Assembly: GCF_900169785.1 (NCBI RefSeq)
Contig: NZ_FWER01000006.1
Span: 62,001-126,000, forward strand
Source: Rhizobium sullae
GTDB lineage: Bacteria; Pseudomonadota; Alphaproteobacteria; Rhizobiales; Rhizobiaceae
Direction: 5' to 3'
DNA: 64,000 nt
The notes beneath the pieces are model-generated. The model was given only the letters and a program-made list of their open reading frames with translations, ran no database searches and was not told the origin of the DNA. This document shows positions 37,776 to 47,336 of the stretch, piece by piece. The translations under genes were made by a program, and so were the position numbers. The first letter of the stretch is position 1, and each line of letters starts with the position of its first letter.

Positions 37776-39059
37776 ATGGTGATTGATACGCTCCTGAAGA
37801 AGCGGGAAGAGGATGGCCGTCCCATTAGGGTCGGGATGTACGGCGCGGGCTTCATGGCGAAGGGCATCGTCAACCAGATCTCAAATTCCGTACCGGGAAT
37901 GATCCTTTGCGTGATCTGCAACCGAAACGTGGAGAAGGCTATATTAGCCTACCGCGCTGCTGGCCTTGAGGCCTCCTACGCCAGCGATGGCAGCAGTCTC
38001 TCCCGCCTGATCGCCGAAGGCACGGCGGCTGTCACCGACGATCCAGCATTGCTGTATGAGTCGGGTGATCTGGATTGCTTGATTGATGCGACGGGTGCGA
38101 TCGAATATGGCGCCAACGTCAGCTTAGGCGCAATCGCGCACGGTCGCGACATGGTGACCATGAATGCCGAACTGGACGGTACGGTTGGTCCGCTTCTCAA
38201 GAAAAAAGCCGATGCGGCGGGGGTTATCTTCACGGCCTGCGATGGAGACCAGCCTGGCGTACAGATGAACTTGTGGCGCTTCGTCAAATCGATCGGCCTT
38301 ACTCCGCTCATGTGCGGCAATATCAAAGGCCTGCAGGATCCCTATCGCACACCGACAACGCAGGCCGAATTCGCTGCGAAATGGGGGCAGGACCCGCATA
38401 TGGTCACCAGCTTCGCTGACGGCACGAAGATTAGCTTTGAGCAAGCTATTGTCGCGAACGGCACTGGCATGTCCATTTTGAAGCGCGGCATGACAGGTGT
38501 CGAGCATCGTGGCCATGTCGATGAACTTGTCAACGCGTATGACATTGAGGCGCTGAAAGCCGTCGGTGGAGCCGTCGACTATGTCGTGGGAGCAACCCCA
38601 GGTCCGGGCGTCTTTATTCTCGCATACCACGACGATCCGAAGCAGCAGCATTACCTGAACCTTTACAAGCTCGGAACCGGCCCGCTTTATAGCTTTTACA
38701 CACCTTACCATCTTTGCCATTTCGAAGTCCCCCTTTCCGTGGCTCGCGTTGCACTCTTGCGCGATCCCGTGCTTCAACCACTGGACGGGCCTAGGGTGGA
38801 GGTTGTTGCGACTGCAAAGCGCGGCCTTAATGCCGGCGAAACGATCGACGGTCTGGGCGGCTACATGAGCTATGGTCAGTGCGAGCGCGTCGATGTCGTC
38901 GGCGTTCAGGACTTGCTGCCCATGGGTGTTGCAGAGGGATGCATCTTGAAACATGCCGTGGCGAAGGATCAAGTCCTTACCTATGCAGATGTGGTGCTGC
39001 CGGCCGGCCGCATCATCGATCTCCTGCGCCGCGAACAGGCGGCAATGTTTGCTGCGTAG
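37776..39059 (+). CDS. NAD(P)-dependent oxidoreductase with C-terminal SAF domain (homoserine-dehydrogenase-like)
   Basis: 427 residues from the ATG at 37776, with AGGAGG at 37765-37770. The N-terminal Rossmann motif is VGMYGAGFMAKGIV. A middle dehydrogenase-like part follows (LIDATGAIEYGANVS, MNAELDGTVGPLL), and a C-terminal SAF domain of the kind found in sialic-acid synthases and related proteins (VEVVATAKRGLNAGETIDGLGGYM: landmarks AKRGLNAGE and GGYMSYG). Such proteins are common in surface-glycan clusters, but a defined reaction is not known to me. The link with the rfbC-like gene suggests a step in making an unusual sugar or a sugar substituent. Confidence 0.78.
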   Translation: MVIDTLLKKREEDGRPIRVGMYGAGFMAKGIVNQISNSVPGMILCVICNRNVEKAILAYRAAGLEASYASDGSSLSRLIAEGTAAVTDDPALLYESGDLDCLIDATGAIEYGANVSLGAIAHGRDMVTMNAELDGTVGPLLKKKADAAGVIFTACDGDQPGVQMNLWRFVKSIGLTPLMCGNIKGLQDPYRTPTTQAEFAAKWGQDPHMVTSFADGTKISFEQAIVANGTGMSILKRGMTGVEHRGHVDELVNAYDIEALKAVGGAVDYVVGATPGPGVFILAYHDDPKQQHYLNLYKLGTGPLYSFYTPYHLCHFEVPLSVARVALLRDPVLQPLDGPRVEVVATAKRGLNAGETIDGLGGYMSYGQCERVDVVGVQDLLPMGVAEGCILKHAVAKDQVLTYADVVLPAGRIIDLLRREQAAMFAA

Positions 39060-39280
39060 TGCCGGAGACGGGGCTTGTGGCCGATAATCTTAAACTAACG
39101 CCCCACTGGCAGATCGACGCAGCCCAAGGCGAAACATATGGAATGCGGTATTCAATGCGCGCAGCAGAGTCTGCTCAACCGTCATTTTCAAAACTCTGTC
39201 TCCAGCCGTACGCCGCCTCAAATAAACCGGATCCCCTATGCCAGTAGGAGAACGCCGAAAGCTGCGAAGACTGCTTACAA

Positions 39281-39439
39281 TGAATATCAAAGCTCATAGG
39301 CGACAACTGGCTCTCCAATCGTATCTTCAGGGACTGCAACGACATCGTCACCCATTGCTGCGCCACATGGAACAGGCTCGTCGACCAGCCGTGGAAGATC
39401 ATGTCCATCGGGTCTCGCGAATGGGCGTATTGGTCATGA
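39281..39439 (+). pseudogene. IS630-family transposase, C-terminal remnant (right copy)
   Basis: The plus strand reads GDNWLSNRIFRDCNDIVTHCC, a further segment with NRLVDQPWKIMSIG and the end SREWAYWS plus stop at 39437-39439 (pieces quoted separately). This is the last ~50 residues of an IS630 transposase with no internal stop; the upstream catalytic part is missing or unreadable. It matches the left remnant closely at the DNA level, but in inverted orientation, so both point away from the two sugar genes between them. Confidence 0.78.
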
Positions 39440-39595
39440 TCGGCGCCCGATCGCATCAGACCTACCGAAGCAGTCTTCGTTAACGACTTTTCGACGCCTC
39501 TCCCGCAGACAACTTCTCTCTTCGTGCCGCTTCAGCCGCCCGGCATGGATTTTGCTACAGCTATAGCTACTTGGAGAAACAGAGAGCAAGGTGTC

Positions 39596-39874
39596 ATGAA
39601 AGGGAACAGTTTGGCCTTTCGGCCCGTCGGTCTGGCAATGCATTGCATCGGAGAGTACCGAGTCGTTAACTCTGTCAGGCGCGCCGCCGAAACGCTTCTG
39701 CAGCGATGGCCGATCGATGACGGCGAGGATTTTTCCGAGGCAGTGATGGCGTGCCTGGAGGGCCTGCACAACCGCGTGCCTCCCGAGGATGTTCGAGCAG
39801 CATTCATCAAAGCCGCTCATGAAGCGAATGTCATGGTGATCGAATTGGTGAAGCCTGCTTGTGAGTGCAATTGA
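39596..39874 (+). CDS. DUF982-family protein
   Basis: 92 residues from the ATG at 39596. RWPIDDGEDFSEAVMACLEGL and VRAAFIKAAHEANV fit the family pattern. The start is chosen because an AAGG-type site precedes it; a longer frame to 39524 has none. The function is unknown. It is divergent in sequence from the DUF982 gene at 36122 and lies on the opposite strand, so the two flank the IS630-bounded cassette. Confidence 0.72.
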   Translation: MKGNSLAFRPVGLAMHCIGEYRVVNSVRRAAETLLQRWPIDDGEDFSEAVMACLEGLHNRVPPEDVRAAFIKAAHEANVMVIELVKPACECN

Positions 39875-40130
39875 CACTGATTACCTCGACGCGGCAGTCG
39901 GAGCGAACCTTGACCCGCGCCACGGTCCATCGCCGGAGCTGCGAGAATTTCGCTATCAAGACGGAAGACACTATTCTCCTTAGCGGCATTCAAGTAGTAA
40001 AATACTTCTATTTTCCGTCAGCCAATGTCAGAATAGCGTTTGCCCGCGATTTTTACTGCATTGACTAGGCGTCATTACAATGAATATTCTGGTTTGCATT
40101 CTGCGCTTTCTTGCACATGTGAGGCGTGCC
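39875..40130. other. Intergenic stretch
   Basis: Roughly 250 bases between the DUF982 gene and the broken acyltransferase gene. No gene, repeat or clear promoter was recognised, apart from short AT-rich runs near 39990-40050. Confidence 0.4.
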
Positions 40131-40850
40131 GTGCAGCAGATCTATACTGTTCAGTATCTGCGAGGGATCGCAGCAGTCGCAGTTCTCTTTTTCCATGTCA
40201 GCGAACGACATGATCTCGGCTTTTCAGTCGCAATCGGCTCACTCTGCATCATCTGCCTTTCGTCGCTCCTGTTGGATTGGCCTTACCTGCGGGCTTTGAC
40301 GAGCCCCGTCATCCTGGAATTCGCCGCGGGCCTCTTGATTGGCCGTGTCTTCGTCCGTGGACCGAATTGCCCCACTTGGCTTGCATAGGACTTGCTGCCG
40401 TCGCGCTGATCTGCCTGGCAGCGGCCTCGGCCTTTGATGCAGACCTGCCGCGCGCCGTAAAATGGGGTGTTCCTTCGGCGCTTTTTGTCTTTGCCGCCGT
40501 GATGTGGGAGCGGCGAAGGAATGTCCAGCCATCCAACGTGCTGCTCTTCCTCGGGAACGCGTCGTACTCGATCTATCTTTGGCATGCGTTATTCGGCGTG
40601 GCGATCGTCGCGCTTCTCCTGCGAAGCGGGATCCCGCATTGGGCCTTCCCTCCGATCGAAGTCGGGGCGGCGCTCGGCCTGTTGCTGATTGCCTATGTTT
40701 CAATCGAGAAACCGTTGGGCAGGCTGATCAATCGGCGACTTCAGTCCAGTCGTCGCGCCCCCTGGCGACATCAAATGCCTGACGAAAATGCCCGAGGCTT
40801 GGCCGAAGGAGACCGCGCCGCGCATCTGAAAAAAAGGCGGAGCTGGCAAG
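40131..40850 (+). pseudogene. Broken acyltransferase-3 gene (ExoZ/ExoH-like)
   Basis: From a GTG at 40131 (GAGG upstream) the frame reads VQQIYTVQYLRGIAAVAVLFFHV, the typical N-terminus with the catalytic His of membrane acyltransferase-3 proteins. After FSVAIGS it jumps to a late segment (LTSPVILEFAAGLLIGRVF). About 100-150 residues normally found between, including the FFVISGF motif, are absent. A frameshift follows near 40360-40385: the C-terminal part continues in another frame with HLACIGLAAVALICLAAASA, LLFLGNASYSIYLWHALFGV and SIEKPLGRLINRRL. Deletion plus frameshift means the gene is inactive. It once probably added acetyl or succinyl groups to the exopolysaccharide. Confidence 0.8.
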
Positions 40851-40893
40851 GGCTTTTGCGGGGGGAACGACCGCAAAATGACCAGCGCAGACT

Positions 40894-42798
40894 TCAATTG
40901 ACGCGAGATACGAGCGGGAAATAGCGTTCGACAACGCGGGCGCTGCCAAAATTCGACAGGTGACCGGAATCGAAATAAAGCATCCTTCCGTCGTCAATGT
41001 AAGGGCACTCGCCTGCTGCGCAATCCATCGCAATCGGATCAACGAAATCGGCACCGCCCGCAGCAGCTCGCAGCCGCTGGTTAAATTCGCTGTCGATCAC
41101 GGTTGACCAGGAAGCTACCTTTTGGCCAGCGGCGGCTTTCTTAAAAGCAATGACGTCGACATTGGTTACAAACATCGGCGATTGTCCGATCACGATGACC
41201 CGGACGCCCTCCTCCTGGAGTTGTCTGACGGTGTCCTCGAGCATGTCCAGGCCCCGGCGTTGCAAATCAACCCATCGGCCTGAAAGCACGGCAGTCTTAA
41301 CGTCAAGCGACCGGATGATGTCCAGCGCCTTCTGATTGAATGCCTGGCAGTTCGGTCTGGCGTAGGAGTAGTAAGCAAGGACCGGAGGGCATCCGGCAAA
41401 TGTATACTCATAGACGCGGCCATGAATGGACGCGGCATTCGCGACGATCCCGGGGGCATAGTGGGCGGCGTAGGAATCTCCCCACAGAAGCGCAACATCA
41501 CCGGTGTTTGTCGTCAAAGCGCAATCTTCGGGGCGCCATTTTTTAAAGCCGTCGTCGTCTTCGAAAAAGCAGATGCCGTTCCGCCACGTCTGGCCGACGC
41601 GCACTGTCGTATCCGCGCTCGCTACAACTGTAGAGACGTCAACCATGCGCGCTTCGACCTCGGTTGCATAGCCGGGAAAACGTTGAGGGAAGCCATGAGC
41701 GGCGATGCCCGCGTAACCGAACAGCGAGACGATCGACATGCTGGCAAGGGCCGAGCCGATGAGGGCGCGCCGAGGCCAGCGCACGGTCTGCAGACGGAAT
41801 GGCGTTTCGACAAAGCGCCAGGAGCAAATGGCAAGCAAAACGCTGGCGGCGATAATGCCCATGGCATGGAGCCCGTTGGGCTCCTCAAGGGTCACGTATC
41901 GGACGAAGACGGTAATTGGCCAATGCGCCAGATAGAGCGAATAGGAAATCTTGCCGATGAATACGAACGGCGCGCTCGCAAGGATTTTACCAACCACCGA
42001 ACGGGTCGGTCCGCCTGTATAGATGACGAGAGCTGCACCTGCGCATGGCAAAACGGCGGCGAGCCCAGGGAATGGTGTCGCATCCGTATAGGCAAATACA
42101 GAAAAGAGGATCAAGATCGCGGCACCGATCGCAACGGCACTGTTTGCCCGGTAAGACAGCGTGCTTTGACCGCCCCAAAGCGCCAGCAAGCTTCCAATCA
42201 AGAGCTCCCAGCTTCGTGTCGGCAAGAGGAAGAAGTTTGCTGTCGGAGCGACGTCGATTGCATAGATGCTAAGTGCCAGGGACAGGATCAAGGCGAGTGC
42301 GAATGCCGCCAACCGCACGCGGAACGTCACTTTATAGAGCAGCCACATGGCGATCGGCATGAAGATGTAGAACTGCTCTTCGACCGCAAGCGACCAGGTA
42401 TGCAAGAGCGGGCGTAGAAGCGCGCTGTTTTCGAAATAACCTGAGAACTTCCAGAAATAGACATTTGAGGTGAATGTCCCGACTGCCAGCAGGCTTCGGG
42501 CAAAGTCTTCGAAGAACGGTGGCAGGAAAAGCACGTAGGCGGCGATCGCCGTCAGTAAAACATAGAAAACCAGTGCCGGAATGATCCTGCGAAAACGCCG
42601 CTCGTAGAAAGTCAGTATGGAAAAGCGGCCATTCCTGAGATCATCATCCAGAATTCTTGTTATCAGGAAGCCTGAAATGACAAAAAAAATGTCGACGCCA
42701 ACGAAACCGCCAGAAAATCCAGTGACACCGGCATGGAAAAACAGCACCGGCAATACTGCAATCGTCCGTAATCCGTCAATCTCCGGCCGATATTTCAT
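40894..42798 (-). CDS. Membrane O-acyltransferase with C-terminal SGNH domain (OafA/YrhL type)
   Basis: 634 residues. The N-terminus MKYRPEIDGLRTIAVLPVLF with FFHAGV and GVDIFFVISGFLI belongs to the acyltransferase-3 family and is followed by about ten membrane helices. The C-terminal ~230 residues form a periplasmic SGNH hydrolase-like domain with ALLWGDSYAAHYAPGI (GDS block with catalytic Ser) and YFDSGHLSNFGS (Asp/His block). AT3-SGNH proteins O-acetylate surface polysaccharides or peptidoglycan. The gene stands alone on the minus strand, convergent with the broken acyltransferase gene, and may decorate the exopolysaccharide made by the genes to the right. Confidence 0.92.
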   Translation of the reverse strand: MKYRPEIDGLRTIAVLPVLFFHAGVTGFSGGFVGVDIFFVISGFLITRILDDDLRNGRFSILTFYERRFRRIIPALVFYVLLTAIAAYVLFLPPFFEDFARSLLAVGTFTSNVYFWKFSGYFENSALLRPLLHTWSLAVEEQFYIFMPIAMWLLYKVTFRVRLAAFALALILSLALSIYAIDVAPTANFFLLPTRSWELLIGSLLALWGGQSTLSYRANSAVAIGAAILILFSVFAYTDATPFPGLAAVLPCAGAALVIYTGGPTRSVVGKILASAPFVFIGKISYSLYLAHWPITVFVRYVTLEEPNGLHAMGIIAASVLLAICSWRFVETPFRLQTVRWPRRALIGSALASMSIVSLFGYAGIAAHGFPQRFPGYATEVEARMVDVSTVVASADTTVRVGQTWRNGICFFEDDDGFKKWRPEDCALTTNTGDVALLWGDSYAAHYAPGIVANAASIHGRVYEYTFAGCPPVLAYYSYARPNCQAFNQKALDIIRSLDVKTAVLSGRWVDLQRRGLDMLEDTVRQLQEEGVRVIVIGQSPMFVTNVDVIAFKKAAAGQKVASWSTVIDSEFNQRLRAAAGGADFVDPIAMDCAAGECPYIDDGRMLYFDSGHLSNFGSARVVERYFPLVSRVN

Positions 42799-43217
42799 GA
42801 AGATCCTAGTTTGTTGAAGGATTTTCAGGTGTGTTAATCACGCGTAGCCAGCTTCGAGGCCTAAGTCAATAGAACAGTGAAACTGGATAAACTTCTAGTC
42901 TGTACTGTGTAACATGTATTCTTTTTGATCGTCGGTTTTCTGGATAACTATCTTCGCTTTACGTCGATTGCTTACTTCACCAGCCGAAGCGGTCGGCGCC
43001 CCAGCTGGAGAGCAGGGTTGATTTACTTAGAGCCATACCCCGCAGCCTCGAACTGGTTTCGGCATTCGCATGAGTAGCAGGCGCAAGGGTAACGCAGGGA
43101 TCGCTGCGTTTTGACGGCACTGCGGCGACGGCATCTACCTTAACGTCCGCTGCGGAAATCGGGACTGCAGTGCAGCGGCCGTCGCGTTTGCCTGTAAGCT
43201 CAAAGGCCGGGCTTGTG
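42799..43217. other. Intergenic region with a small hairpin
   Basis: About 420 bases between two minus-strand genes. A 7-bp perfect hairpin, AACGCAG-6-CTGCGTT, lies at 43091-43110 and is followed on the plus strand by four T; it may help end transcription of the phosphatase gene from the right, but it lacks a good U-run on that strand. CCGCTGC/GCAGCGG at about 43141-43172 is another loose inverted repeat. The rest should contain the promoter of the acyltransferase gene; no clear boxes were found. Confidence 0.35.
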
Positions 43218-43988
43218 TCAGATGAAATTGAAGCTTGCCTCGGCGATCTTCAGCACCGTCAGGTGGCCAGTGGCCGTTGCCGCCGTGTCGATTGCAACCC
43301 GCTGCGGTCCGAAGGTCGGCTGCAGGACAGGTGTATGCCCGTGGATCACGAAGAGCGGCAGACGCGGGCCTTCGCTTAAAAATGGCTCGCGGATCCACAT
43401 GAGATCCATATCCGTTTGTTTTGACATGTCGACGCCAGGCTTTACGCCGGCATGTACGAACAGCAATTTGCCGATCTGAAGCGAGACTGGCATCGCTTCG
43501 ATCATGGCGATGTGCTCTTCTGGCACCAGTTCCGCGACAAGAGCTTGGAGACCGCGAACCCCCTTCGTCTTGATGACATGCGCAACGTCGATACCGTAGG
43601 ACGCAAGCGTCTCGGTCCCGGCGAAGTCAAGCCAATCGGCAATGATGGAAGGTTTGCGGAACATGCGGGCAAATTCATCATCGTGATTGCCCGCAAGCGC
43701 GACCTGCACGAAGCTCTCACGCGGCTCCGCCGCAAGCATGTGGAGCACCTTGCTGCTGGCGGGACCGCGATCAACATAGTCGCCGAGAAAAACGATGAGC
43801 TTGGGGCCGAGATGGGCCCTGGCGTCATCGGCTATGCGCCGTTGGGCTTCTGCCAGTTCATCCGCACAACCGTGCACATCGCTAATGGCATAGATCGCGT
43901 CGAAGTCGATATCGGGCCACAAGAGCCTTTGCCTGCCGGTCGACTGCGGGATCATTTTGCGGCGCCAACGCATCGGGACGTGAAACAT
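43218..43988 (-). CDS. Calcineurin-like metallophosphatase (ApaH/PrpE-like serine/threonine phosphatase)
   Basis: 256 residues from the ATG at 43988 (MFHVPMRWRRK); starts at 44015 and 43955 are alternatives. The metal-binding blocks are in the canonical order: ISDVHGCADEL (D-x-H-G), FLGDYVDRGP (GDxxDRG), LAGNHDDEF (GNHD), FVHAGVKPG and VIHGHTPV. Enzymes of this type remove phosphate from Ser/Thr residues or split diadenosine tetraphosphate. In rhizobia such genes often occur near exopolysaccharide loci, but a direct role in polysaccharide control is only inferred. Confidence 0.88.
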   Translation of the reverse strand: MFHVPMRWRRKMIPQSTGRQRLLWPDIDFDAIYAISDVHGCADELAEAQRRIADDARAHLGPKLIVFLGDYVDRGPASSKVLHMLAAEPRESFVQVALAGNHDDEFARMFRKPSIIADWLDFAGTETLASYGIDVAHVIKTKGVRGLQALVAELVPEEHIAMIEAMPVSLQIGKLLFVHAGVKPGVDMSKQTDMDLMWIREPFLSEGPRLPLFVIHGHTPVLQPTFGPQRVAIDTAATATGHLTVLKIAEASFNFI

Positions 43989-44519
43989 TGATCCACCAAA
44001 ATGACAAGGACCCAAATCTTGTACAGGAAATATCTTAACTGAAGTTCAAAGAGGAAGGCTCTCGAATCCCGTTATGGTTCATCTCGAAGGAATCTGGCTG
44101 CGACTGCATGCTCGTCTGGCGCAATGCACCGGATCACCAAGTACCAAATGCACAAAATACACCAGATTAAATCTGATATTAACACCTCATTAATTCTTAT
44201 TTACATGCTGTTTCTTTAATGATAACTCTAGTAACAGTAGCAGTGGAGTATAGTGTACTTGCGTGTATCCTGTGCGTACCCGACAAACTTGAAATCCAGC
44301 AATCTCTGCACGATTTCGATTTTGCGCCCGTTGCAATATATGCGGCTGGCTCAACAGTTTTTCAGAGAAGACTTCAGCGACTTTGATCTCTCAAGGTTTT
44401 GTCTTCCCGCGCTTGGGACATCCCACGGTCACCCCTCCCGCTCAGCCATTTCAAAGCGTCGTTAAACACGTCCGCCCCTTGCAACGGCATACGACGTGTT
44501 TTCGGAGGGGGAAAGAACA
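43989..44519. other. AT-rich intergenic region ahead of the aminotransferase gene
   Basis: About 530 bases with no convincing gene. The part 44140-44250 is clearly AT-rich compared with the genes around it. Such AT-rich control regions in rhizobia are often bound by MucR/Ros-type regulators, which is only a suggestion here. Promoters of the phosphatase gene (minus) and of the aminotransferase gene (plus) must lie within. Confidence 0.4.
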
Positions 44520-45941
44520 GTGACCAGCCTCATTAGCAACTTCGAGAACTCGAAAGAGTTGCGTCAGCTCGCCAGAAGGTTGATTCCAGGAGGCGCCCAT
44601 ACTTACGCAAAGGGCGACGATCAGTATCCGGTCTTATCGCCGGGCTTCATCGCCCGGGGGCACGGCGCTTATGTCTTTGACGTTGACGGCAACAAATACA
44701 TCGAGTTTGGCATGGGAAACCGCGCAGTCTCCCTTGGCCATGCCTACCCGAAGGTCTTGCGCGCTGTCGAGCGGGAGTTGAAGAATGGTGCGAACTTCAC
44801 CCGGCCGGCAGTCATCGAGGTAGATTGCGCATCGAGCTTCCTTGAGACGATCCAAGGCGCCGAAATGGTCAAATTCTGTAAGGATGGCTCACATGCAACC
44901 TCTGGCGCCATCCGGCTGGCGAGAGCCATCACCGGCCGTGACCTTGTTGCCCGATGCGCCGATCACCCATTTTTTTCGACCGACGACTGGTTCATCGGCA
45001 CAACGCCCATGAACGCCGGCATCCCGAAAGCTGTACGGGATATGACGCTATCGTTTAACTACAATGAAATTGACAGTGCCAAAGCACTGTTTGAGCAACA
45101 TCCCGGAAAGATCGCGGCTCTCATCCTTGAGCCATCGAAAGGCGAGTCGCCAAGGGATAATTTCCTGCACCGCCTTCGTGATCTTTGTCATGCCAATGGA
45201 GCACTTTTCATCCTTGACGAGATGATAACCGGATTCCGGTGGCACCGGAACGGAGCCCAGGCTCTTTACGATATCCAACCAGATCTATCCTGCTTCGGCA
45301 AAGCGATGGGCAATGGCTTTGCGATCTCCGCGCTTGCGGGAAAGCGCGAATTCATGGAGCTTGGAGGTATCGATCAGCGCGAGAAGCCACGCGTTTTCCT
45401 GCTGTCGACCACCCATGGAGCTGAAACGCACGCCATGGCGGCGGCAATTGCAACGATGAAGATTTATCGTGAAGAGCCGGTGATCGAGCATCTTTTTGAA
45501 AAGGGCGAGGCGCTTCGAGAAGGTATTACGCAGCTCGCCGGCAGCCATGGGATTGGCAATCATTTCAGTGTCTTCGGACTGGCAAGTAACCTCGTTTACG
45601 CAACGCTTGATGAGGACGGCCGTCCCTCCCAAGCCTTCCGCACGCTGTTCCTGCAGGAATTGATCAAGCGCGGCGTTCTCGCTCCATCCTTCGTTGTCAG
45701 TTACACGCACGGCGACCCCGAGATTGCCAAGACGCTCGATGCTGTTGACGGTGCGCTTTGCATTTATCGCAAGGCCCTTGAGGACGGTGTGTCCAATTAT
45801 CTGGTCGGCCGGCCATCCGACGTGGTGTTCCGCGCCACGAACCGCCTGACAACCCTGCCTGACGGTGCTCCCGCGCTGGTTCCTGAATTAAATCGTCGCG
45901 TCAAACGGCGCGAGACGAGCTTTGCCACTGCCGGCCGGTAG
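44520..45941 (+). CDS. Class III (glutamate-1-semialdehyde aminomutase-like) PLP aminotransferase
   Basis: 473 residues. Starts with GTG at 44520, preceded by GGAGGGGG; an in-frame GTG at 44496 lies ahead of that site. HemL-like fold: RLIPGGAHTYAKGDDQYP at the N-terminus, DVDGNKYIEFGMGN, the PLP phosphate site in KDGSHATSGAIRLARA, Asp in LFILDEMITGFRW and the PLP lysine in SCFGKAMGNGF. It is not likely to be the tetrapyrrole enzyme because its neighbours are a C-methyltransferase, a DUF4910 protein, an SDR and exo genes. It probably aminates a sugar or a small acid used to decorate a glycan. Confidence 0.88.
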   Translation: MTSLISNFENSKELRQLARRLIPGGAHTYAKGDDQYPVLSPGFIARGHGAYVFDVDGNKYIEFGMGNRAVSLGHAYPKVLRAVERELKNGANFTRPAVIEVDCASSFLETIQGAEMVKFCKDGSHATSGAIRLARAITGRDLVARCADHPFFSTDDWFIGTTPMNAGIPKAVRDMTLSFNYNEIDSAKALFEQHPGKIAALILEPSKGESPRDNFLHRLRDLCHANGALFILDEMITGFRWHRNGAQALYDIQPDLSCFGKAMGNGFAISALAGKREFMELGGIDQREKPRVFLLSTTHGAETHAMAAAIATMKIYREEPVIEHLFEKGEALREGITQLAGSHGIGNHFSVFGLASNLVYATLDEDGRPSQAFRTLFLQELIKRGVLAPSFVVSYTHGDPEIAKTLDAVDGALCIYRKALEDGVSNYLVGRPSDVVFRATNRLTTLPDGAPALVPELNRRVKRRETSFATAGR

Positions 45942-46097
45942 GGAGGTTTAACGGTGCTTCACCACTTATCGAGGAGCCTCGAAGTCGCGGTCATGTTTGG
46001 TGCTCGTTGTTGTGCTGCGAACAGATCTGCAAACGTCAACCATATGTTTCAGACCACGTACTCTTCACCACATCGTTTCGTCTAGGGGGCGAAAATC

Positions 46098-47336
46098 ATG
46101 ACTTCCTTCAACTGCCGGTTCTGCAACACCACACTCACTCAGACAGTCGTCGACCTTGGCGCGTCACCGCTTGCAAACTCCTATATCGCCATCGACAAAA
46201 CGCAGGATCCCGAACCGTTCTTTTCACTCCATGCTTTCGTCTGCGACGAATGCTTCTTGGTCCAGGTGCCTCCCATGGCGCCGCGGGAAGACATTTTCGA
46301 CAGCGAATATGCCTATTTCTCCTCCTACTCGGCCTCGGTACTGAGCCATGCCCGCGAATATGTTGACCAGATGGTCGAGCGGTTTCATTTCGACACCGGC
46401 CATCAGGTGATCGAAATTGCCAGCAACGACGGCTACCTTTTAAAGAACTTCAAGGAACGCGGCGTTCCGGTGCTCGGCATCGAGCCCTGTGCCAATGTCG
46501 CGGCCGTCGCGTTAGAGGCCGGCATCCCGAGCAGGGTGCAGTTTTTCGGTGTCGAGACGGCACGGCAGCTGGTTGGCGACGGCCTCACGGCTGACCTTCT
46601 GATTGGCAACAACGTGCTGGCGCATGTCCCCAACATCAACGATTTCGTTGCCGGCATCAAAATCGTGTTATCGGCAACCGGCATCGTAACAATCGAATTT
46701 CCGCATCTCATGAAGATGCTGGAGCTCAATTACTACGATACGATCTATCATGAGCACTATTCGTACCTGTCGCTCTACAGTGTCGAGAAAATCTTTGCCC
46801 ATCACGGCTTGACGATCTTCGACGTCGATGAGATCCGTCCACAAGGGGGATCGTTGCGCATTTATGCCCGTCACGCCGAAGATCAAAGCCAGCCAGTGTC
46901 GGTGCGTGTCGGTGAACTGCGCGCGCGCGAAATTGAAGGCGGCGTCAATTCTATCCAACGCTACGCCAAATTTTCCGAGCAGGTTCACCGCACCAAGCGC
47001 GATCTGTTGCGCTTTCTGATCGATGCGAAAGAGAGCAAAAAGACCGTTGTCGCCTATGGCGCTCCGGCAAAGGGCAACACGCTTTTGAATTTCTGCGGCG
47101 TTGGCACGGATCTCATCGAATATACTGTCGATGTCAGCCCTCATAAGCAAAACCACTTGCTTCCGGGGACCCGCATCCCGATCCACGCACCACAAAAGAT
47201 TGAGGAAACCAAGCCCGATTACGTCCTGATCCTTCCCTGGAACATCAAGGATGAGATCATCAGCCAGATGTCGGCGGTCAAAGACTTGCGCAGCCGGTTT
47301 GTCGTTCCGCTTCCTAATGTCGAGGTCGTTGCTTGA
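46098..47336 (+). CDS. Class I SAM-dependent C-methyltransferase (NovU/TylC3-like)
   Basis: 412 residues with the three-part layout of sugar C-methyltransferases: an N-terminal zinc-binding domain (CRFCNTTL ... CDECF), a central SAM domain (VIEIASNDGYLLKNFKERG, LIGNNVLAHVPNI, IVTIEFPHLMKMLE, YDTIYHEHYSYLS) and a C-terminal domain (VVAYGAPAKGNTLLNFCGVG, HAPQKIEETKPDYVLILPWN). Family members add a methyl group at C-3 of 4-keto-6-deoxy sugar nucleotides, making branched sugars. That reaction needs a 4,6-dehydratase product. The TTG start of the next gene overlaps its stop, so the two are translationally coupled. Confidence 0.92.
   Translation: MTSFNCRFCNTTLTQTVVDLGASPLANSYIAIDKTQDPEPFFSLHAFVCDECFLVQVPPMAPREDIFDSEYAYFSSYSASVLSHAREYVDQMVERFHFDTGHQVIEIASNDGYLLKNFKERGVPVLGIEPCANVAAVALEAGIPSRVQFFGVETARQLVGDGLTADLLIGNNVLAHVPNINDFVAGIKIVLSATGIVTIEFPHLMKMLELNYYDTIYHEHYSYLSLYSVEKIFAHHGLTIFDVDEIRPQGGSLRIYARHAEDQSQPVSVRVGELRAREIEGGVNSIQRYAKFSEQVHRTKRDLLRFLIDAKESKKTVVAYGAPAKGNTLLNFCGVGTDLIEYTVDVSPHKQNHLLPGTRIPIHAPQKIEETKPDYVLILPWNIKDEIISQMSAVKDLRSRFVVPLPNVEVVA

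Noticed and set aside
40277-40924. Open frame that could be called a separate 215-residue protein
   Set aside because: Its first ~30 residues do not look like protein family sequence, and the rest is the C-terminal half of the acyltransferase whose N-terminal half lies just upstream in another frame. It is annotated as part of one pseudogene.
43091-43110. Hairpin AACGCAG-6-CTGCGTT as terminator of the phosphatase gene
   Set aside because: On the strand of that gene no U-run follows; on the other strand there is no gene to end. It is mentioned only within the intergenic entry.
46007-46366. Open frame of about 120 codons overlapping the methyltransferase start
   Set aside because: Overlaps the zinc-binding N-terminus of the methyltransferase in another frame and matches nothing.
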